Source: Castellaniella sp041677825 (GTDB taxonomy: Bacteria > Pseudomonadota > Gammaproteobacteria > Burkholderiales > Burkholderiaceae_B). Taken from it: a stretch of 64,000 nucleotides of DNA. The DNA is taken from assembly GCF_041677825.1 (NCBI RefSeq), contig NZ_JBAYPG010000006.1:53315-117314 (forward strand), given 5' to 3'. Below the pieces are notes generated by a model that ran no database searches, was not told where the DNA came from, and saw only the letters and a list, made by a program, of their open reading frames with translations. Each line of letters opens with the position of its first letter. Position 1 is the first letter of the stretch. The position numbers and the translations under genes are program-made. Of the stretch, positions 44,101 to 51,480 are shown one piece after another.

Positions 44101-44944
44101 GATCCTGAAGAATCAATGGCAATCCCTGCTGAATGCCATGGAAACTGCCCGTGGCCTGCCGACCCCGCTGCCCATCGACATTCTGGGGTTTTCGCGCGGC
44201 GCAGCCCTGGCGCGCGAATTCGCCAACCGCATTGCCCGCAATACACAAGGGGGCTGGTTCTCCTACGACGACCCACTGCGTGGCACCATCGGCCTGTGCG
44301 TCGATCTGCGCTTCATGGGCCTGTTCGACACCGTCGCACAATTCGGCCTGTTGGGCTCGGCCAATGCCGGCTACGACCTGAGCATCGCAGGGGCCTGGCA
44401 ATGGGTGGCCCATGCGGTCGCCACACACGAATACCGCGTGCTGTTTCCGCTGGTTTCGGTGCGCGACAGCGCCGCCGGGCACACCATCGAAGCGCCGTTC
44501 ATCGGCGCGCACTCGGACATCGGCGGCGGCCTGTTCAGCGATCTGCCGGCATCCACCGATACCAGGGGCGACCTGTCCGACGTGGCCCTGAACTGGATGG
44601 TCTGGCAGGCCCTGGCGGCCGAGGTCCCACTGGCTGCGCTGTCAGCCGATGACCGCAATGTCAGCCAGCCGCTGCTGCACGACGAACGCGCCCCGCTGCT
44701 GCGCGGCCTGGCGCCCGGCGACCGCTTGATCCAGGATTCGGCGACCCGCTCGCTGGGCCTGCAAGGCACCGACCCGGTGCTGGGTCAGGCCCAGCGCCAG
44801 CTCTTCGAGGCTTTCATCGAACGCATCGATCAATCCGGCCAGGCCGGCAATGTGGTCGGTCAGGTCGACATGCAGGCCTATGCACGCTGGCTGCAGGCCC
44901 AATGGGGCTTGCCTGCACCTCTGGCCCAGCCACAGCCGCTTTGA
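41114..44944 (+). CDS. Rhs-repeat protein with C-terminal DUF2235 phospholipase-like domain
   Basis: 1276 residues. N-terminus: an arginine-rich region then TLLSALALMPMAVQA-ALT, a probable Sec signal peptide. Residues about 70-930 are Rhs/YD-type repeats, with the first beta-barrel block (GNPIHLPSGEKFLREIDV, then LGRGWQHEYD). The core closes with FIHADLQGTPVRITDEHG and PERGHYLEPDPLGPL. From about 942 there is a DUF2235 hydrolase: LLAFDGTRQN, nucleophile S1027 in GFSRGAA, Asp in GLFDTV and His in GAHSDIGGG. The domain is related to Tle1-like phospholipase effectors. No vgrG, hcp or recognisable immunity gene flanks it. A short (GP)n run at residues ~360-370 comes from the hexamer repeat at 42200. 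Confidence 0.87.
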   Translation: MPHPVSAYASRLACVIRRCRQRLARGRIARCTLLSALALMPMAVQAALTCQAPAIQAPCGASSPLGPAHEPGPDSGLGNPIHLPSGEKFLREIDVPQPTYAGHPSWVRLYRAGRLNDGPLGRGWQHEYDIRLHALTDGWRLDFPDGRSLRFDPDGRATGPAASGWLDLADPEQPQWHNASAMDPEGRARHLVFDHRGRLKAIGGSAGPRLQLEYHSTQPGPASSDAALEGLLKRVGNPAGALLLNYRIIDGAARLVALDTPLGRFSYTYVGQPVRLKEIQRPDGMRRILHYEAPLQAGQRRLITGISLQQADGRALRVRTWGYDPAGRVVQAIAGEHGTTSPLRLHYEAPERHPPEGTDPGLGPGPGPGPVTPPAPATRTSLEAGSARAVLRHSVRAGRPTLQYAQGQACPICPTYETVFEHDTQGRLARIGDLTLGRDRRDQLRSLRQASGGWPGLQLHHDAKGLRHTWASVLTGQTRLHHDAAGRLQRVEWADGRRMTVLHDDTHRPTRLRYSDREAQAVDIHIQWRGPWPERLVHPMETEVLARDQQGRVRVHQVQRPLQGSSTLSYQERFEHDARGRLMRHELPEGGVLHYRWSDPATLRSLSWEDPQGRIHPVLDTLPGLAGYRYGNGLHLQGRANGDGQASQLVLSRGDTPLWGQQLALDRKGRITRHGQWHKPGGLLFDRHYPHDAQDRQIGQFEATKRQWWAWRPDGSLLARAENGRTTPLPAIMRNPAGLPLSIGTRSLRYNTQGRLAEVRQNGQLIARHDYNARGHQIRSRYAGMHIERYYLDNRLVGLWRYPADAPRPGTFGISQRYLYANQVPVGLLQTDAQGRTRLYFIHADLQGTPVRITDEHGAVRWQAVHDGFGQILQMTGDLQFPLRRPGQVEDPATGWYDNVFRTYLPERGHYLEPDPLGPLPGQQALGHGAQQFLRHADPLGLILLAFDGTRQNAAAGSNVWKLAQIYADGAAYYHAGPGRAGYLTWDAVTAASSQQILKNQWQSLLNAMETARGLPTPLPIDILGFSRGAALAREFANRIARNTQGGWFSYDDPLRGTIGLCVDLRFMGLFDTVAQFGLLGSANAGYDLSIAGAWQWVAHAVATHEYRVLFPLVSVRDSAAGHTIEAPFIGAHSDIGGGLFSDLPASTDTRGDLSDVALNWMVWQALAAEVPLAALSADDRNVSQPLLHDERAPLLRGLAPGDRLIQDSATRSLGLQGTDPVLGQAQRQLFEAFIERIDQSGQAGNVVGQVDMQAYARWLQAQWGLPAPLAQPQPL
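42200..42223 (+). repeat. Hexamer tandem repeat GGTCCT, 4 perfect copies
   Basis: Four perfect GGTCCT units inside the Rhs gene, flanked by imperfect ones, encoding Gly-Pro repeats followed by PVTPPAPA. A 6-bp unit keeps the frame if copy number changes. Confidence 0.85.
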
Positions 44945-44985
44945 AATCAGGCTATCATTTCGGGAGTCTTTCATGCACGGATACC

Positions 44986-46665
44986 ATGCTGGATCAGCAA
45001 CACGCCCAACTCATCGCCTTGTTTCACCAGGCCCTCGCCACGGTGCTGCCCGGCGTAGACGCAGACATCGCGCTCGAGCGTCCCAAGGTGGCCGCCCATG
45101 GCGATGTGGCCTGCAATGTCGCCATGCAACTGGCCCGCCTGGCGCAGCGCAAGCCGCGCGAACTCGCGCAGGGCATCGTCAGCGCGCTGGTGGCTCTCGA
45201 CGGCGCCCGGGCGCTGATCGCCCACGCCGAGGTTGCCGGGCCCGGTTTCATCAACCTCCGCCTCAGCGCCGCAGCGCATCAGGCCGTGCTGGCAGAAATC
45301 GCCACACAGGGCACCTCGTTTGGCCACCGGCAGCCCCAGCCTGTCCGCATGCTGATCGAGTTCGTCTCGGCCAATCCCACTGGCCCGCTGCACGTGGGCC
45401 ACGCACGCCAGGCGGCCCTGGGTGATTCGCTGTGCCGGCTGTTCGCAACCCAGGGGGTGCAGGTCACGCGCGAGTTCTACTATAACGATGCCGGCAATCA
45501 GATCCATAATCTGGCCGTCAGTGTACAGGCGCGTGCGCGTGGCCTGCAGCCCGAAGACCCCGGCTATCCCGCAGACGGCTACCGGGGCGAGTACATCGCC
45601 GATATCGCCCGCGCCTATCTGGCGCAAGGCACCGCACAGGCCAGCGACGGCACGCCCGTGCAGGCCAGCGGCGATGCAGATGATCTCGAAGCCATCCGCC
45701 GGTTCGCCGTGGCCAGCCTGCGCCACGAGCAGGATCTCGACTTGCAGGCCTTCGGTCTGCAATTCGACCACTACTATCTCGAAAGCTCACTCTATGCCGA
45801 TGGCCGTGTCGAACAGACCGTCCAGGCGCTGATCGATGCCGGGCACACTTACGAGCACGAAGGCGCGCTCTGGCTGCGCACGACAGAACTCGGCACCGGA
45901 GACGACAAAGACCGGGTGATGCGCAAGTCCGATGGCAGCTACACGTATTTCGTGCCGGATGTCGCCTACCACGTCACCAAATGGGAACGCGGGTACCGAC
46001 GCGCGATCAACATCCAGGGCAGCGACCATCACGGCACCGTGGCCCGGGTGCGGGCCGGCCTGCAGGGCCTGGGCCTGGGCATCCCGGCGGATTATCCAGC
46101 CTACGTGCTGCACAAGATGGTGCGCGTCATGCGCGACGGCGCCGAAGTCAAGATTTCCAAGCGCGCCGGCAGCTATGTCACGCTGCGCGACCTGATCGAC
46201 TGGGTCGGGCGCGATGCCGTGCGGTTTTTCCTCGCCATGCGCCGCGCCGATGCCGAATTCGTCTTCGATATCGATCTTGCGCTATCGCACAGCGAAGAAA
46301 ACCCGGTGTACTACATCCAGTATGCCCACGCCCGCATCCATTCGCTGCTGCGCCAGAACGCAGCGGCAAGCCGCCAGCAGGCCGACCTCAGCCGTCTTGT
46401 GTCGACGACCGAAATCACCCTTCTGAAACGCCTGGCCGAATATCCGGGGGTACTGACCCAGGCCGCCAATGAACTCGCCCCACACCAGCTGGCCTTCTGG
46501 CTGCGCGACTGCGCCGCCGACTTTCATGCCTGGTACAACGCCGAACGCATCCTGGTCGACGAGGCCCCGCTGGCCGCCGCACGGCTGGAACTGGCCCGAT
46601 CCACGGCCCAGGTCATTGCCAATGGCCTGGGCCTGCTCGGCGTCAGTGCGCCGGAGCACATGTAG
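44986..46665 (+). CDS. argS: Arginyl-tRNA synthetase
   Basis: Class I aminoacyl-tRNA synthetase, 559 residues from ATG 44986 (MLDQQHAQLIALFHQAL). The frame opens 84 bp earlier, inside the Rhs gene, but that part has no ArgS sequence. The HIGH box is HVGH (136-139, in NPTGPLHVGHARQA) and the KMSKS counterpart is KISKRAG. The C-terminal DALR anticodon-binding domain ends IANGLGLLGV. Ribosome-binding site is weak (CGGAT). The SPOR gene follows after 3 bp. Confidence 0.96.
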   Translation: MLDQQHAQLIALFHQALATVLPGVDADIALERPKVAAHGDVACNVAMQLARLAQRKPRELAQGIVSALVALDGARALIAHAEVAGPGFINLRLSAAAHQAVLAEIATQGTSFGHRQPQPVRMLIEFVSANPTGPLHVGHARQAALGDSLCRLFATQGVQVTREFYYNDAGNQIHNLAVSVQARARGLQPEDPGYPADGYRGEYIADIARAYLAQGTAQASDGTPVQASGDADDLEAIRRFAVASLRHEQDLDLQAFGLQFDHYYLESSLYADGRVEQTVQALIDAGHTYEHEGALWLRTTELGTGDDKDRVMRKSDGSYTYFVPDVAYHVTKWERGYRRAINIQGSDHHGTVARVRAGLQGLGLGIPADYPAYVLHKMVRVMRDGAEVKISKRAGSYVTLRDLIDWVGRDAVRFFLAMRRADAEFVFDIDLALSHSEENPVYYIQYAHARIHSLLRQNAAASRQQADLSRLVSTTEITLLKRLAEYPGVLTQAANELAPHQLAFWLRDCAADFHAWYNAERILVDEAPLAAARLELARSTAQVIANGLGLLGVSAPEHM

Positions 46666-46668
46666 GCC

Positions 46669-47364
46669 ATGGCGCGCAAAAAGAAATCCTCACCCCGCTC
46701 GGCCAACTGGCTCCTGCTCGTCGTGGGCATGGTGCTGGGCGTGGGGGCGGCCGTGGCCGTGGCGCTGTTCGTGACCCAGGCCCCCATGCCCTTCAAGGAC
46801 AAGGCCAGCCGCAATCCGCCCGGTACACTCCTGCCGGACGTGGCCAATGCGCCCGATCCGAACATTGCCCTGTACGGCAAGAACGGGCCGGCGGGCAGCC
46901 GCAGCACTGCCCAGGGTGGCAGCGGGCTGGGCACACCCGCCCCCGATGGCCAGAGCACTGGGCCCGATGGCATCAGCAGCCTGATTGCAGGCCTGGGCAA
47001 CCGCAGCGGCAATGATTCTGCGCCTGGCACCGATGCAACGCCCGGGCCCGCCGATGCCCGCCCGGCAGAACGCCGGCTGCCGCCACCGCCTCCGCCGCCC
47101 CCTGCGCCCGCAGGCGGCACGGCCGCCGGCACGCAGACCACGTATTATCTGCAAACGGGCGCCTTCCGTTCCGAAAACGAGGCCGAAACCATGCTGGCTC
47201 GCGTGGTGCTGCTCGGTTTCCCGGTGCGCATCGAAGCCGGCACCGCCAACGATGCCCCCATCCATCGTGTCCGCGTGGGCCCCTTCAAGGGCATCGACGA
47301 AATGAACCGCGCCCGCAGCCGCCTGGGCAACGAGAACATCGAATCGGCTGTCGTCCGGCCGTGA
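46669..47364 (+). CDS. SPOR-domain membrane protein
   Basis: 231 residues: cytosolic basic start (MARKKKSSPRS), a membrane helix at about 14-36, a long flexible linker rich in Gly, Pro and Ala with eight prolines in a row (138-145), and a SPOR peptidoglycan-binding domain from about 157 (TTYYLQTGAFRSENEAETM to RVRVGPFKGIDEM). SPOR proteins bind denuded glycan at the septum; a FtsN-like or DamX-like role is possible. Between argS and dsbA. Confidence 0.88.
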   Translation: MARKKKSSPRSANWLLLVVGMVLGVGAAVAVALFVTQAPMPFKDKASRNPPGTLLPDVANAPDPNIALYGKNGPAGSRSTAQGGSGLGTPAPDGQSTGPDGISSLIAGLGNRSGNDSAPGTDATPGPADARPAERRLPPPPPPPPAPAGGTAAGTQTTYYLQTGAFRSENEAETMLARVVLLGFPVRIEAGTANDAPIHRVRVGPFKGIDEMNRARSRLGNENIESAVVRP

Positions 47365-47419
47365 CTGCAGCCAGGCCAGGTGCCGATCCTTCATTCATAC
47401 TCTTGCAGGAATCCAGACC

Positions 47420-48040
47420 ATGAAAGCCCTACTTTTCCGCATCGCAGCCACCGTCACGCTGGGCCTCAGTGCCCTGGCCCTGTCGCCGGCACACGCCGCC
47501 ACCTTCGACACCCTGGATCCCGTCCAGCCCTCGGACACCCCGGGCAAGGTCGAAGTGCTCGAGTTCTTCTCATACTCGTGCCCCCACTGCGCCCGCATCG
47601 AACCCCTGCTCGAGACCTGGACAGCCACCCTGCCCGACAACGTGGTCTTCAAGGGGGTTCCGGTTGCCTTCAATGCCGGCATGCAGGATCTGCAGAAGCT
47701 GTTCTATGCCCTCGAGGCCATCGATCGCATGGACCTGCATGCCGCAGCCTTCAAGGCGATTCACGAAGAGCGCAAGCAGATCTTCAGCGCCGATGACATC
47801 ATCGACTGGGTCGCGGCCCACGGGGTGGATCGCGATACGTTCGCGGACGTGTTCAATTCGTTCGGGGTGCAGGCCAAGATCCGGCGCGCAGACGAGCTGA
47901 CCAAATCCTACAGGATCGACGGGACGCCGTCATTGGCCATTGCAGGCCGCTACGTGACGTCACCGTCTCACACGGGCAGCTACCAGGGCGCAGTCGATGA
48001 AGCCGACCGCCTCCTGAAGGAAGTTCTGGCCGGCTCCTGA
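47420..48040 (+). CDS. dsbA: Thiol:disulfide interchange protein DsbA
   Basis: Periplasmic oxidase that forms disulfide bonds. 206 residues with a Sec signal peptide (1-26, PAHA-ATF). The active site is C54-P-H-C57 in SYSCPHCARIEP, with the cis-proline loop GTPSLAI and an inserted alpha-helical domain (about 90-160). Terminated by the shared hairpin 48073-48116. Confidence 0.95.
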   Translation: MKALLFRIAATVTLGLSALALSPAHAATFDTLDPVQPSDTPGKVEVLEFFSYSCPHCARIEPLLETWTATLPDNVVFKGVPVAFNAGMQDLQKLFYALEAIDRMDLHAAAFKAIHEERKQIFSADDIIDWVAAHGVDRDTFADVFNSFGVQAKIRRADELTKSYRIDGTPSLAIAGRYVTSPSHTGSYQGAVDEADRLLKEVLAGS

Positions 48041-48072
48041 GCCCGCCCTGATCGAGACCCCGCCCCGATACA

Positions 48073-48116
48073 GGATCCTGATGCGGCACCGAAGCGTCGG
48101 CGCCGCATCAGGATCC
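48073..48116. terminator. Bidirectional-type hairpin between dsbA and leuA
   Basis: Perfect 15-bp inverted repeat: GGATCCTGATGCGGC (48073-48087) and its complement (48102-48116), 14-base loop, in the gap of two convergent genes. No T-run follows on either side, but the position and stability fit a terminator. Confidence 0.65.
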
Positions 48117-48126
48117 GTACGGACAC

Positions 48127-49830
48127 TCAGGCGGCCACCGAATCCTGCACGCGGATCGGGTGGCCCGCCGCAGCATGGCGATTGATGGCGCTCAGGATCG
48201 CCATGAACGAAGACGTCACGATATCTTCGTGCACCCCGACCCCGAAACCGCTGGCCCCGCCATCGATACGCATTTCGACATACGACGCGGCCCGCGTATC
48301 GGTACCTGTGCCGATGGCATGTTCTTGATAGTCCATGACCCGGGCATCGATCCCCAGGGCCTGGATGAAGGCCGAGATCGCGCCATCACCCTGGCCTGAC
48401 ACATTGCGGATCTGGCCATCGACCGAGACCTCGAGTTCGATCATGAACTGCTTCTGCCCGGTGGCCTTCGGGCTGCCCGTGATACGGTGGCGAATCAACC
48501 GCACAGGCGCATCGAGATCCAGGTATTCTCTGCAGAAGATGTCATGCACATCCCTGGATGTGACCTCGCAGCCGGTTTCATCGGTGACCCGCTGAATCGC
48601 GCGGCTGAATTCGATCTGCAGGCGGCGCGGCAGGACCAGGCCGTGTTCCTGTTCGAGCAGATAGGACACCCCGCCCTTGCCTGACTGGCTGTTGACGCGT
48701 ATGACGGCGTCATAGCTGCGGCCCAGATCGGCCGGATCGATGGGCAGATAGGGCACTTCCCAGACGGCATCCGCCTGCTGGACCGCAAAGCCCTTCTTGA
48801 TGGCGTCCTGGTGCGAACCGGAAAACGCCGTGAAGACCAGATCCCCGGCATACGGGTGGCGCGGATGCACCGGCAACTGGTTGCAGTGCTCGACACAGCG
48901 CCGCACCTCGTCGATATCCGAGAAATCGAGCCCCGGATGCACCCCCTGCGTATACAGATTGAGCGCCAGCGTGACCAGGTCCACGTTGCCTGTGCGCTCG
49001 CCATTGCCGAACAGGCAGCCCTCGATCCGGTCGGCCCCGGCCATGACCGCAAATTCAGCCGCTGCAACGGCGGTACCGCGATCGTTGTGCGGATGCACGC
49101 TGAGCACGATCTTGTCGCGCTCGTTCAGGTGGGTGTGCATCCACTCGATCTGGTCGGCATACAGATTGGGCGTGGTCGCTTCGATGGTTGCCGGCAGGTT
49201 GAGGATGATCCTGTCTTCGACCGTGGGTTGCCAGGCCTGCACCACCGCGTTGCAGACATCCAGGGCAAACTCGGGCTCGGTGGTGCTGAATACTTCCGGA
49301 GAATACTCGTAGCGCCAGTGCGTTTCCGGATGTTTGGCCATTTCGGCCTTCACGACCCGCGTGCCTTCGACCGCGATGGCGCGCACTTCGTCACGGCTCA
49401 TGCGAAAGACGATCTTGCGAAAGGCCGGGGCACAGGCGTTGTACAAGTGAATGATGGCGTGGCGCGCGCCCGCACAGGACTCGACGGTGCGTGCGATCAG
49501 GTCGTCGCGCGACTGGGTGAGCGCGATGATGGTGACGTCATCCGGAATGTGTCCTTCATCGACCAGCGTGCGCACGAAATCGAAATCCGTCTGCGAGGCC
49601 GAGGGGAAGCCCACCTCGATCTCCTTGAAGCCGATCTTGACGAGCTGACGGAAGAACCGCAGCTTGCGCTCTACGCTCATGGGCTCGATGAGGGCCTGGT
49701 TGCCGTCGCGCAAATCGGTGCTCATCCAGATGGGTGGCGTCGTGATGCGGCGGCTGGGCCAGGTGCGTTCGGAGAAGTCATGCGCGAACGGCGCAAACGG
49801 GACGTATTTTGTGGCGGGATTCTTGATCAT
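48127..49830 (-). CDS. leuA: 2-isopropylmalate synthase (long/yeast-type form)
   Basis: Condenses 2-ketoisovalerate and acetyl-CoA, the first committed step to leucine. 567 residues from ATG 49830. TIM-barrel features are STDLRDGNQALIEPM (metal Asp in RDGNQ), GNGERTGNVDL and HPHNDRGTAVAAAE. The C-terminal LeuA regulatory domain (from about 440, ending GFGVGVHEDIVTSSFMAILSAINRH) would bind leucine for feedback. The upstream leader and attenuator are listed separately. It is transcribed alone; dsbA converges. Confidence 0.96.
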   Translation of the reverse strand: MIKNPATKYVPFAPFAHDFSERTWPSRRITTPPIWMSTDLRDGNQALIEPMSVERKLRFFRQLVKIGFKEIEVGFPSASQTDFDFVRTLVDEGHIPDDVTIIALTQSRDDLIARTVESCAGARHAIIHLYNACAPAFRKIVFRMSRDEVRAIAVEGTRVVKAEMAKHPETHWRYEYSPEVFSTTEPEFALDVCNAVVQAWQPTVEDRIILNLPATIEATTPNLYADQIEWMHTHLNERDKIVLSVHPHNDRGTAVAAAEFAVMAGADRIEGCLFGNGERTGNVDLVTLALNLYTQGVHPGLDFSDIDEVRRCVEHCNQLPVHPRHPYAGDLVFTAFSGSHQDAIKKGFAVQQADAVWEVPYLPIDPADLGRSYDAVIRVNSQSGKGGVSYLLEQEHGLVLPRRLQIEFSRAIQRVTDETGCEVTSRDVHDIFCREYLDLDAPVRLIRHRITGSPKATGQKQFMIELEVSVDGQIRNVSGQGDGAISAFIQALGIDARVMDYQEHAIGTGTDTRAASYVEMRIDGGASGFGVGVHEDIVTSSFMAILSAINRHAAAGHPIRVQDSVAA

Positions 49831-49870
49831 TGCTGTACCTGTCGGTGTCTGCCCGGATCACGGGCCAGGG

Positions 49871-49924
49871 AAAAAGTGGCGCATCAGGTTGCCGGACTGC
49901 CACGTGGCGCTAGGCCCGGCAACC
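49871..49924 (-). promoter_or_regulatory. Leucine attenuator (antiterminator/terminator) upstream of leuA
   Basis: Minus-strand RNA can fold in two exclusive ways. Antiterminator: GGTTGCCGG (49924-49916) pairs perfectly over 9 bp with CCGGCAACC (49895-49887). Terminator: GTGGC (49903-49899) pairs with GCCAC (49880-49876), directly followed by TTTTT (49875-49871). The antiterminator's 3' half is inside the terminator loop and its own loop holds the 5' arm of the terminator, so they cannot coexist. GGTTGCCGG overlaps the last leader codons, just after the Leu codons, as required for ribosome-controlled attenuation. Terminator stem is short (5 bp), which lowers certainty; folding was done by eye. 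Confidence 0.75.
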
Positions 49925-50050
49925 GATCGTTAGCAGCAGCAGGCCCGACAGGGGCAGCAGAAGCGGGATGGCAGGCGCCACCCGGGCACACACACGCCCC
50001 GACACGGGCGTGTCGGCGGCTGGATCGGGGTGTGTGCAGGAAGTGTCCAT
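49910..50050 (-). CDS. leuL: Leucine-rich leader peptide of leuA
   Basis: 46 residues if begun at ATG 50050, ending IPLLLPLSGLLLLTIGCRA before TAG. Eight Leu codons lie in one 12-codon stretch (CTT CTG CTG, CTG, then CTG CTG CTG CTA). This composition, the stop just before the attenuator stem, and the position 80 bp upstream of leuA mark a control peptide. The start is uncertain: no clear ribosome-binding site before 50050, and in-frame GTGs further in could be used. Not expected to be a functional protein. No separate promoter could be assigned. Confidence 0.7.
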   Translation of the reverse strand: MDTSCTHPDPAADTPVSGRVCARVAPAIPLLLPLSGLLLLTIGCRA

Positions 50051-50154
50051 AGCCGAAAGTCGAACACATTCTTGACGAAAATGCAAGCACAAAACGCGGC
50101 CGAACCGGCCTGAGCAATGCACATGCTGCCATCCAATGCCGTTTCTGCGGCCCA

Positions 50155-50739
50155 TCAGGGCTGCCCGCTCTGTCGTGCCTGCAGGGCATCCTGCAGGACA
50201 CGACGCTGATGGCGGGCCGTCTGCAGGCGCGTGGCCCGGTGGGCAACCAGTTCCGCCGCTGCGTGTTGTACATCGCCAACACGCAGCGGTTCATCCGTGC
50301 TGGGCCAGGCCCATAAAAGTACATCGAGTGCGGGCGCGGACAACTGCCCCGCGAGCCTCTGAAAGGCCTCTGGGCGGACCCTGCGCAGGCGTGCATGGGC
50401 CAGCAGGCTGCGCCCCAGGGCAAACAGAATGCGCAACACGATCAGTGTGAGCAGACCCACCAGAACCCACCAGAACCAGGGATTGATGCGCTCGAGCATC
50501 GACAGGGCTTCGGGGCCGGCCACATTGAAACGCCGGAAATCGAAATCCAGGCCGAATGCCAGCACGGCCTGTGCGAGCCGTGCCCAACCCCAGGCGATGA
50601 GCAGCACCAGAACCAGGATGAGCACCCAGATGCCCAGCAGGTGCGCCAGCACCGTACGACGCAACAGGCGGCGATCTTCGCGCGTGGGGGCGGGTTCGGT
50701 GGCCATGGGGTCAGTATGCATGATGTCGACAGGGTCCAT
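50155..50739 (-). CDS. Unknown two-helix membrane protein
   Basis: 194 residues from ATG 50739; ATGs at 50721 and 50706 (MATEPAPTRED) are also possible, and no site has a clear ribosome-binding sequence. Two membrane helices (about 30-52 and 88-108) flank a short loop (FGLDFDFRRFNVAGPEALSMLERINPW). The C-terminal cytosolic part is basic and alpha-helical. I do not recognise the family. It is 30 bp downstream of the next unknown gene, so they may share a transcript with prfC. Confidence 0.6.
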   Translation of the reverse strand: MDPVDIMHTDPMATEPAPTREDRRLLRRTVLAHLLGIWVLILVLVLLIAWGWARLAQAVLAFGLDFDFRRFNVAGPEALSMLERINPWFWWVLVGLLTLIVLRILFALGRSLLAHARLRRVRPEAFQRLAGQLSAPALDVLLWAWPSTDEPLRVGDVQHAAAELVAHRATRLQTARHQRRVLQDALQARQSGQP

Positions 50740-50769
50740 CGGGTGGGATCATCGGAAGCCGGGAGCACA

Positions 50770-51417
50770 TCAGAAATCGGATTTCCTGGCAGGGCAGCCC
50801 TCGACCTTGCCCCAGGCTGCATTGGGCTCACAGTACTGGTTGCGCACCGCCCATGCGCAGGATGGGCGCGAGAAGAAGCCCACGTTTTCACAGGCCTTGA
50901 GCTCGGCACGGAACTCGGCCTGCCACGAGCCCCCACCAACCTGACCCGTACGGCCGACAGGGGGGCCATCGGGCGACATGGAGGGCTCGGTGACGTCGAT
51001 CGGCTGCACGAAATGGCCGCCGCCCGGCACCCCGATGCCAGCCAGCGGGTCTGCCGGCGCGCCCCCCATCTGCCTGAGGGCAGCCTGCTCTATGGCCTGA
51101 TCGAGGGTGATGGTCGTGGTGGCCAGCGCAATGGGGCCGGCCTGCTCCATGAGCGAAGTGGTCTCGATCGACCAATCGACGGGCGGCATCATGCTGGGTA
51201 CCCCCTGCCGGCCATTGGGCAGCAGCTGCGGGGCTGTGGCGACAAAGGGCCGGCCCTGTGCATCCAGGCTCGCGCTGCTGTCGAGCTCTGGGTGGTGGGC
51301 CGGCATCTGAATCTGTGTGGGACCGTGCGCAATCAGCCAATCGCCCAGTTGCAGGCCACCCCAGGCCGAAAAGCCTGCAGCCAGCAACAGGAAGGCAATG
51401 ATCAGACGCCAGGACAT
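50770..51417 (-). CDS. Unknown exported or anchored protein with cysteine-rich C-terminus
   Basis: 215 residues. An N-terminal hydrophobic segment (about 4-21) is a signal or anchor. The middle is Pro/Gly-rich and unstructured. The last 45 residues contain four cysteines in CENVGFFSRPSCAWAVRNQY and the following CEPNAAWGKVEGC, probably disulfide-bonded in the periplasm. The tail pattern recalls Cys motifs of uncharacterised Burkholderiales proteins. Located 63 bp after prfC. Function unknown. Confidence 0.7.
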   Translation of the reverse strand: MSWRLIIAFLLLAAGFSAWGGLQLGDWLIAHGPTQIQMPAHHPELDSSASLDAQGRPFVATAPQLLPNGRQGVPSMMPPVDWSIETTSLMEQAGPIALATTTITLDQAIEQAALRQMGGAPADPLAGIGVPGGGHFVQPIDVTEPSMSPDGPPVGRTGQVGGGSWQAEFRAELKACENVGFFSRPSCAWAVRNQYCEPNAAWGKVEGCPARKSDF

Positions 51418-51480
51418 GAAATGCTCGCCTCGAGGTCATGTGCAGAGGATATGAGCATTGTATCGAAAGCAGCGCGCCGG

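Larger units (their letters stand above)
49831..50154. other. Intergenic region between leuA and the next gene
   Basis: 324 bp holding the leuA leader, leader peptide and attenuator (49871-50050). The remainder, 50051-50154, must contain the leuA promoter; I find no convincing -35/-10 pair, only a loosely AT-rich patch around 50060-50095. Confidence 0.7.

Noticed and set aside
41114..44944. Type VI secretion locus
   Set aside because: No vgrG, hcp, paar or tss gene nearby; only the Rhs-type protein itself.
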